The translations under genes and the position numbers were made by a program. 64,000 nt of DNA, taken from contig NZ_MWWT01000004.1 of assembly GCF_002259705.1 (NCBI RefSeq), positions 1 through 64,000 of the forward strand. The letters run 5' to 3'. Shown here one piece after another: positions 61,506 through 64,000 of the stretch (its first letter is position 1; every line of letters begins with the position of its first letter). The notes under the pieces were generated by a model. The model was given only the letters and a program-made list of their open reading frames with translations, was not told the origin of the DNA and searched no databases. The DNA comes from Alloscardovia macacae. Its GTDB lineage: Bacteria > Actinomycetota > Actinomycetes > Actinomycetales > Bifidobacteriaceae.

Positions 61506-62663
61506 CTACTGAGCTGGCGTCTCCACGAGTACGAGGTCATCGCGGTGAATGACTGGGCGCGCGTATTCGGAGCCGAGGAATCGCTCTATCTGCTCAGTAT
61601 TTTTCCCGGCGAGTGAGATGATGTCATCCGAGTCAAAGGCAGAGATGCCCCGCGCTATCTTCTGTCCCTGAGCATCTTCCACCCAGACAGGTGCACCTGC
61701 GGAAAACTCTCCTTCGACGCCGAGAGTTCCCACAGCGAGTAGGCTCGGCTTTCCCGTCTGCAGTGCCTGCACAGCACCATCATCCACGACCACGCTTCCC
61801 TGAGGATGCGAGGCATAGCCTATCCACAGGCGGCGCGAGGATTCGCGTGCGCGTAGTGGCGCAAAGGCGGTCCCCACAGTATCTCCGAGCAGAGCTGGAC
61901 CCGCGTTATGAGCAGAGGTCAGCAAGCACGGGATGCCCGATGCCGTAGCGATGCGTACCGCATCTACCTTCGTCACCATACCGCCTGTGCCCACGCTAGA
62001 GCCGGATCCGGAGATGGATGAATTGTCTATCTCGTCGATGGCATTCTGAATAAACGGTATACGGCGCGCGCCCGGCTCACTCGGCGGCGCGGTATACAGG
62101 CCGTCCACGTCGGACAGCAGGATGAGCGCGTTCGCACGGACGATGTTCGCCACGAGGGCGCTGAGGTGGTCGTTATCACCGAACTTTACCTCGCTCGTCA
62201 CGAGCGTATCATTCTCATTCACGATGGGTACAGCGCCCAGCTCGAGCAAGCGCTCCATGGTGTTATGCACATTCCGGTAGCGCGACGAACGCATCGTATC
62301 CGACGCGGACATGAGCACCTGGCCCACGCGAATGCCGAAGCGCGCGAACGATTTCTCATACTGCGCCATAAGCAGACCCTGGCCCACAGCAGCCGCAGCC
62401 TGACGCGAGACAGAATCGTCCGGACGCTCTGTAAAGCCCAGCGGCTTCAAACCCGCAGCTACAGACCCGGAGGAGACGAGGACGACGCGTGCGCCCATCT
62501 GCACGGCAGCAGACAAGGCAGAGACAAGCCTATCGAGTTTCTGGACATCCAGCATACCCTTCGAGCCCTCCTCCTGTGAGGTAAGCGAGCTCGACCCTAC
62601 TTTTACGACTACTGTACGCGCCTGTAGAATGCGCGCGCGCGTCTGCTCCTCAGTCCATGGCAT
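61506..62663 (-). CDS. proB: Glutamate 5-kinase
   Basis: 385 aa. Phosphorylates glutamate to gamma-glutamyl phosphate, first step of proline synthesis. An amino-acid-kinase domain (VVVKVGSSSLTS, VLVSSGSVAAGLKPLGF, VPIVNENDTLVTSEVKFGDN, DVDGLYTAPP) is followed by a C-terminal PUA domain (about 290-385). ATG 62663 lies one base behind the obg stop (TAGTATG), so it is coupled to obg. A longer frame would overlap obg. Obg-proB adjacency is common in actinobacteria. proA is not in the window. Confidence 0.96.
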   Translation of the reverse strand: MPWTEEQTRARILQARTVVVKVGSSSLTSQEEGSKGMLDVQKLDRLVSALSAAVQMGARVVLVSSGSVAAGLKPLGFTERPDDSVSRQAAAAVGQGLLMAQYEKSFARFGIRVGQVLMSASDTMRSSRYRNVHNTMERLLELGAVPIVNENDTLVTSEVKFGDNDHLSALVANIVRANALILLSDVDGLYTAPPSEPGARRIPFIQNAIDEIDNSSISGSGSSVGTGGMVTKVDAVRIATASGIPCLLTSAHNAGPALLGDTVGTAFAPLRARESSRRLWIGYASHPQGSVVVDDGAVQALQTGKPSLLAVGTLGVEGEFSAGAPVWVEDAQGQKIARGISAFDSDDIISLAGKNTEQIERFLGSEYARPVIHRDDLVLVETPAQ

Positions 62664-62664
62664 A

Positions 62665-64000
62665 CTAGCGGCTGCCTTCTTCCTCGGACGCTTCATCCTG
62701 TGCTTTATCGAAACGCTTCAGGAAGTCCTGATGGCCCTCAGGATCATCCACACGCGACGGATCTGCCCAGTGTCCAGACTGGCGTTCTGCCATCATAGCT
62801 TCGCGCACAGCAGTCTTCGCATCCATCCACTCGTGGTACTGACGGCGGCGTTCGGTATTCGTACGGCGGCGGTTCAGGCCCTGAGCCTCTTCGAGGCGAA
62901 GATCATGACCACGCTGAGCGTGAGGGTCACCATCCAGCATTTCCGCACCCGCCTGAACTGTAGGATCCCAGTCGAAGGACATCGCGTTCTGACCGCGGCC
63001 TATACGCACTTCATCGCCCACATGAGCACCCTTCGCACGCAAAGCGTCTTCCACGCCGAGGCGCGCGAGGCGATCAGCAAGGTAGCCCACTGCTTCCTCA
63101 TTATCGAAGTTCGTCTGGCGAACCCAGCGCTCTGGCTTCTGTCCAGTAACAGTGAACCAGAAGTTCCCGTCGCGGTCCTGCTCACGCTCTATCTCGAAGT
63201 CATATCCGAGTCCCACAGCCTTAGCATTACGACGCTTACGCTGCGCACCGTTCGCATCTCGCTCATCCAGCGGACGAATAACCACGCGCTCTTCCTCCAC
63301 AGCAGCCATGCGCTCACGCACCTGAACGCGCATTTCTTCCACGAGCGAACTTAGAGCGTACGTAAGCTGCTTAAGCCCCTCGTGGGACGCGGTGGAGATG
63401 ATGAAGACCTTATGTCCCATCTTCTCGAAGTCTGGCTTCACGAACTCTGCGAGTTCCTTCGCATCAGGAATATCCGCTTTATTCAGAATGATGATGCGTG
63501 GACGCTCCGCTATAGGGATGGACCCCAGTGGCACATCCAGCTGATCTGCGTACTGGGCGAGCTCATGCTCGAGAGCTTCATAGTCTGCTACAGGGTCGCG
63601 GTCCTGCTCGAGAGTAGCGCAGTCGATGACGTGCGCGATGACTTCTGTACGCTCGATGTGGCGCAGGAACTCGAGGCCGAGTCCCTTACCCTGTGCAGCG
63701 CCTGGTATAAGGCCTGGTACGTCTGCTATGGTAAAGCGCTTATCCCCTGTATCCACTACGCCGAGGTTTGGTACGAGAGTAGTAAAAGGATAGTCCGCTA
63801 TCTTCGGACGTGCAGCGGACAGCGTGGCGACGAGCGAGGACTTTCCTGCGCTTGGGTAGCCCACGAGAGCCACATCTGCTATCGACTTCAGCTCGAAGAT
63901 GACGTCACGCTCTTCACCTGGCTCACCGAGAAGCGCAAAACCCGGAGCTTTACGGCTCTTATTCGCGAGGGAACGGTTACCGAGTCCGCCAGCACCACCC
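62665..64000 (-). CDS. obg: GTPase Obg/CgtA (5' part outside window)
   Basis: About 445 codons present; the N-terminal glycine-rich Obg fold is cut by the window edge (its last part [20 protein letters not shown] is visible). G1 [11 protein letters not shown]2/G3 [13 protein letters not shown] and [10 protein letters not shown]4 NKAD, and G5 ISTASHEGL are present. The C-terminal OCT domain (about 63000-63200, [20 protein letters not shown]) is followed by an extra charged tail of about 90 residues typical of actinobacteria. A ribosome-associated GTPase for growth control. Confidence 0.97.
   Translation of the reverse strand, partial: GGAGGLGNRSLANKSRKAPGFALLGEPGEERDVIFELKSIADVALVGYPSAGKSSLVATLSAARPKIADYPFTTLVPNLGVVDTGDKRFTIADVPGLIPGAAQGKGLGLEFLRHIERTEVIAHVIDCATLEQDRDPVADYEALEHELAQYADQLDVPLGSIPIAERPRIIILNKADIPDAKELAEFVKPDFEKMGHKVFIISTASHEGLKQLTYALSSLVEEMRVQVRERMAAVEEERVVIRPLDERDANGAQRKRRNAKAVGLGYDFEIEREQDRDGNFWFTVTGQKPERWVRQTNFDNEEAVGYLADRLARLGVEDALRAKGAHVGDEVRIGRGQNAMSFDWDPTVQAGAEMLDGDPHAQRGHDLRLEEAQGLNRRRTNTERRRQYHEWMDAKTAVREAMMAERQSGHWADPSRVDDPEGHQDFLKRFDKAQDEASEEEGSR

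Overview
The window is from a high-GC actinobacterium of the family Bifidobacteriaceae. It opens inside a 16S rRNA gene whose 5' part has bifidobacterial-type sequence, and the gene complement (scardovial/bifidobacterial surface protein, PspC two-component locus, mevalonate genes, GH42/GH30/GH3 cluster, Pst system, tRNA-Trp-secE-nusG-rplKA) agrees. The exact genus (Alloscardovia, Scardovia, Bifidobacterium and relatives) cannot be fixed from this stretch alone. TTG and GTG starts preceded by good ribosome binding sites are frequent. Two parS-like 16-mers suggest an origin-proximal chromosomal segment.

Layout. 1-1053: 5' part of a 16S gene (minus) with its leader. 1054-6822: a large cell-wall-anchored repeat protein, divergent from a TPR/DUF4037 gene coupled to a DUF4125 gene. 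7014-8363: gdhA, followed by three long hairpins. 8756-13302: a divergent PspC locus, with a membrane-protein pair on one side and a PspC-domain sensor kinase plus LuxR-type regulator on the other. 13303-13804: two inverted copies of a hairpin element enclosing a RelB/DinJ-antitoxin C-terminal mini-gene. 13805-17452: upper mevalonate operon (thiolase, HMG-CoA reductase, HMG-CoA synthase). 17685-21170: an MFS-CBS fusion transporter and a LysP-like permease. 21595-28976: glycan operon on the minus strand (GPH transporter, GH30, GH42, GH3) behind a palindromic LacI-type operator. 29390-32639: a membrane-anchored unknown protein and an AroP/ProY-type permease. 32743-44446: mainly housekeeping minus-strand genes (GT2, pyrD, lplA, leuB, S9 peptidase, App1-like, gcvH, a hydrolase-NudC fusion, a DUF4916 Nudix-like protein). 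44572-50400: thioredoxin, an sRNA candidate, a secreted G5/transglycosylase-like protein, a cysteine-rich secreted peptide with a small membrane protein, pepC and a purine permease. 50548-54491: pstSCAB. 54959-56619: a secreted DUF1524 nuclease and an aldo/keto reductase. 57230-59729: rplK-rplA, nusG, secE, tRNA-Trp. 59941-64000: aspartate-type aminotransferase, orphan HigA-like regulator, proB and partial obg.

The least explained signal is a set of intergenic near-perfect long hairpins. Three at 8417-8730 have unrelated 25-27 bp stems but each a loop of exactly 16 nt. Two more at 13406-13767 are inverted copies of one element. Two at 21277 and 46671 share a stem core and the same single mismatch. 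A doubled nested palindrome sits at 56674-56872. A second pattern is a G-rich (quadruplex-capable) tract directly behind three minus-strand terminators, two of them sharing a 14-mer.
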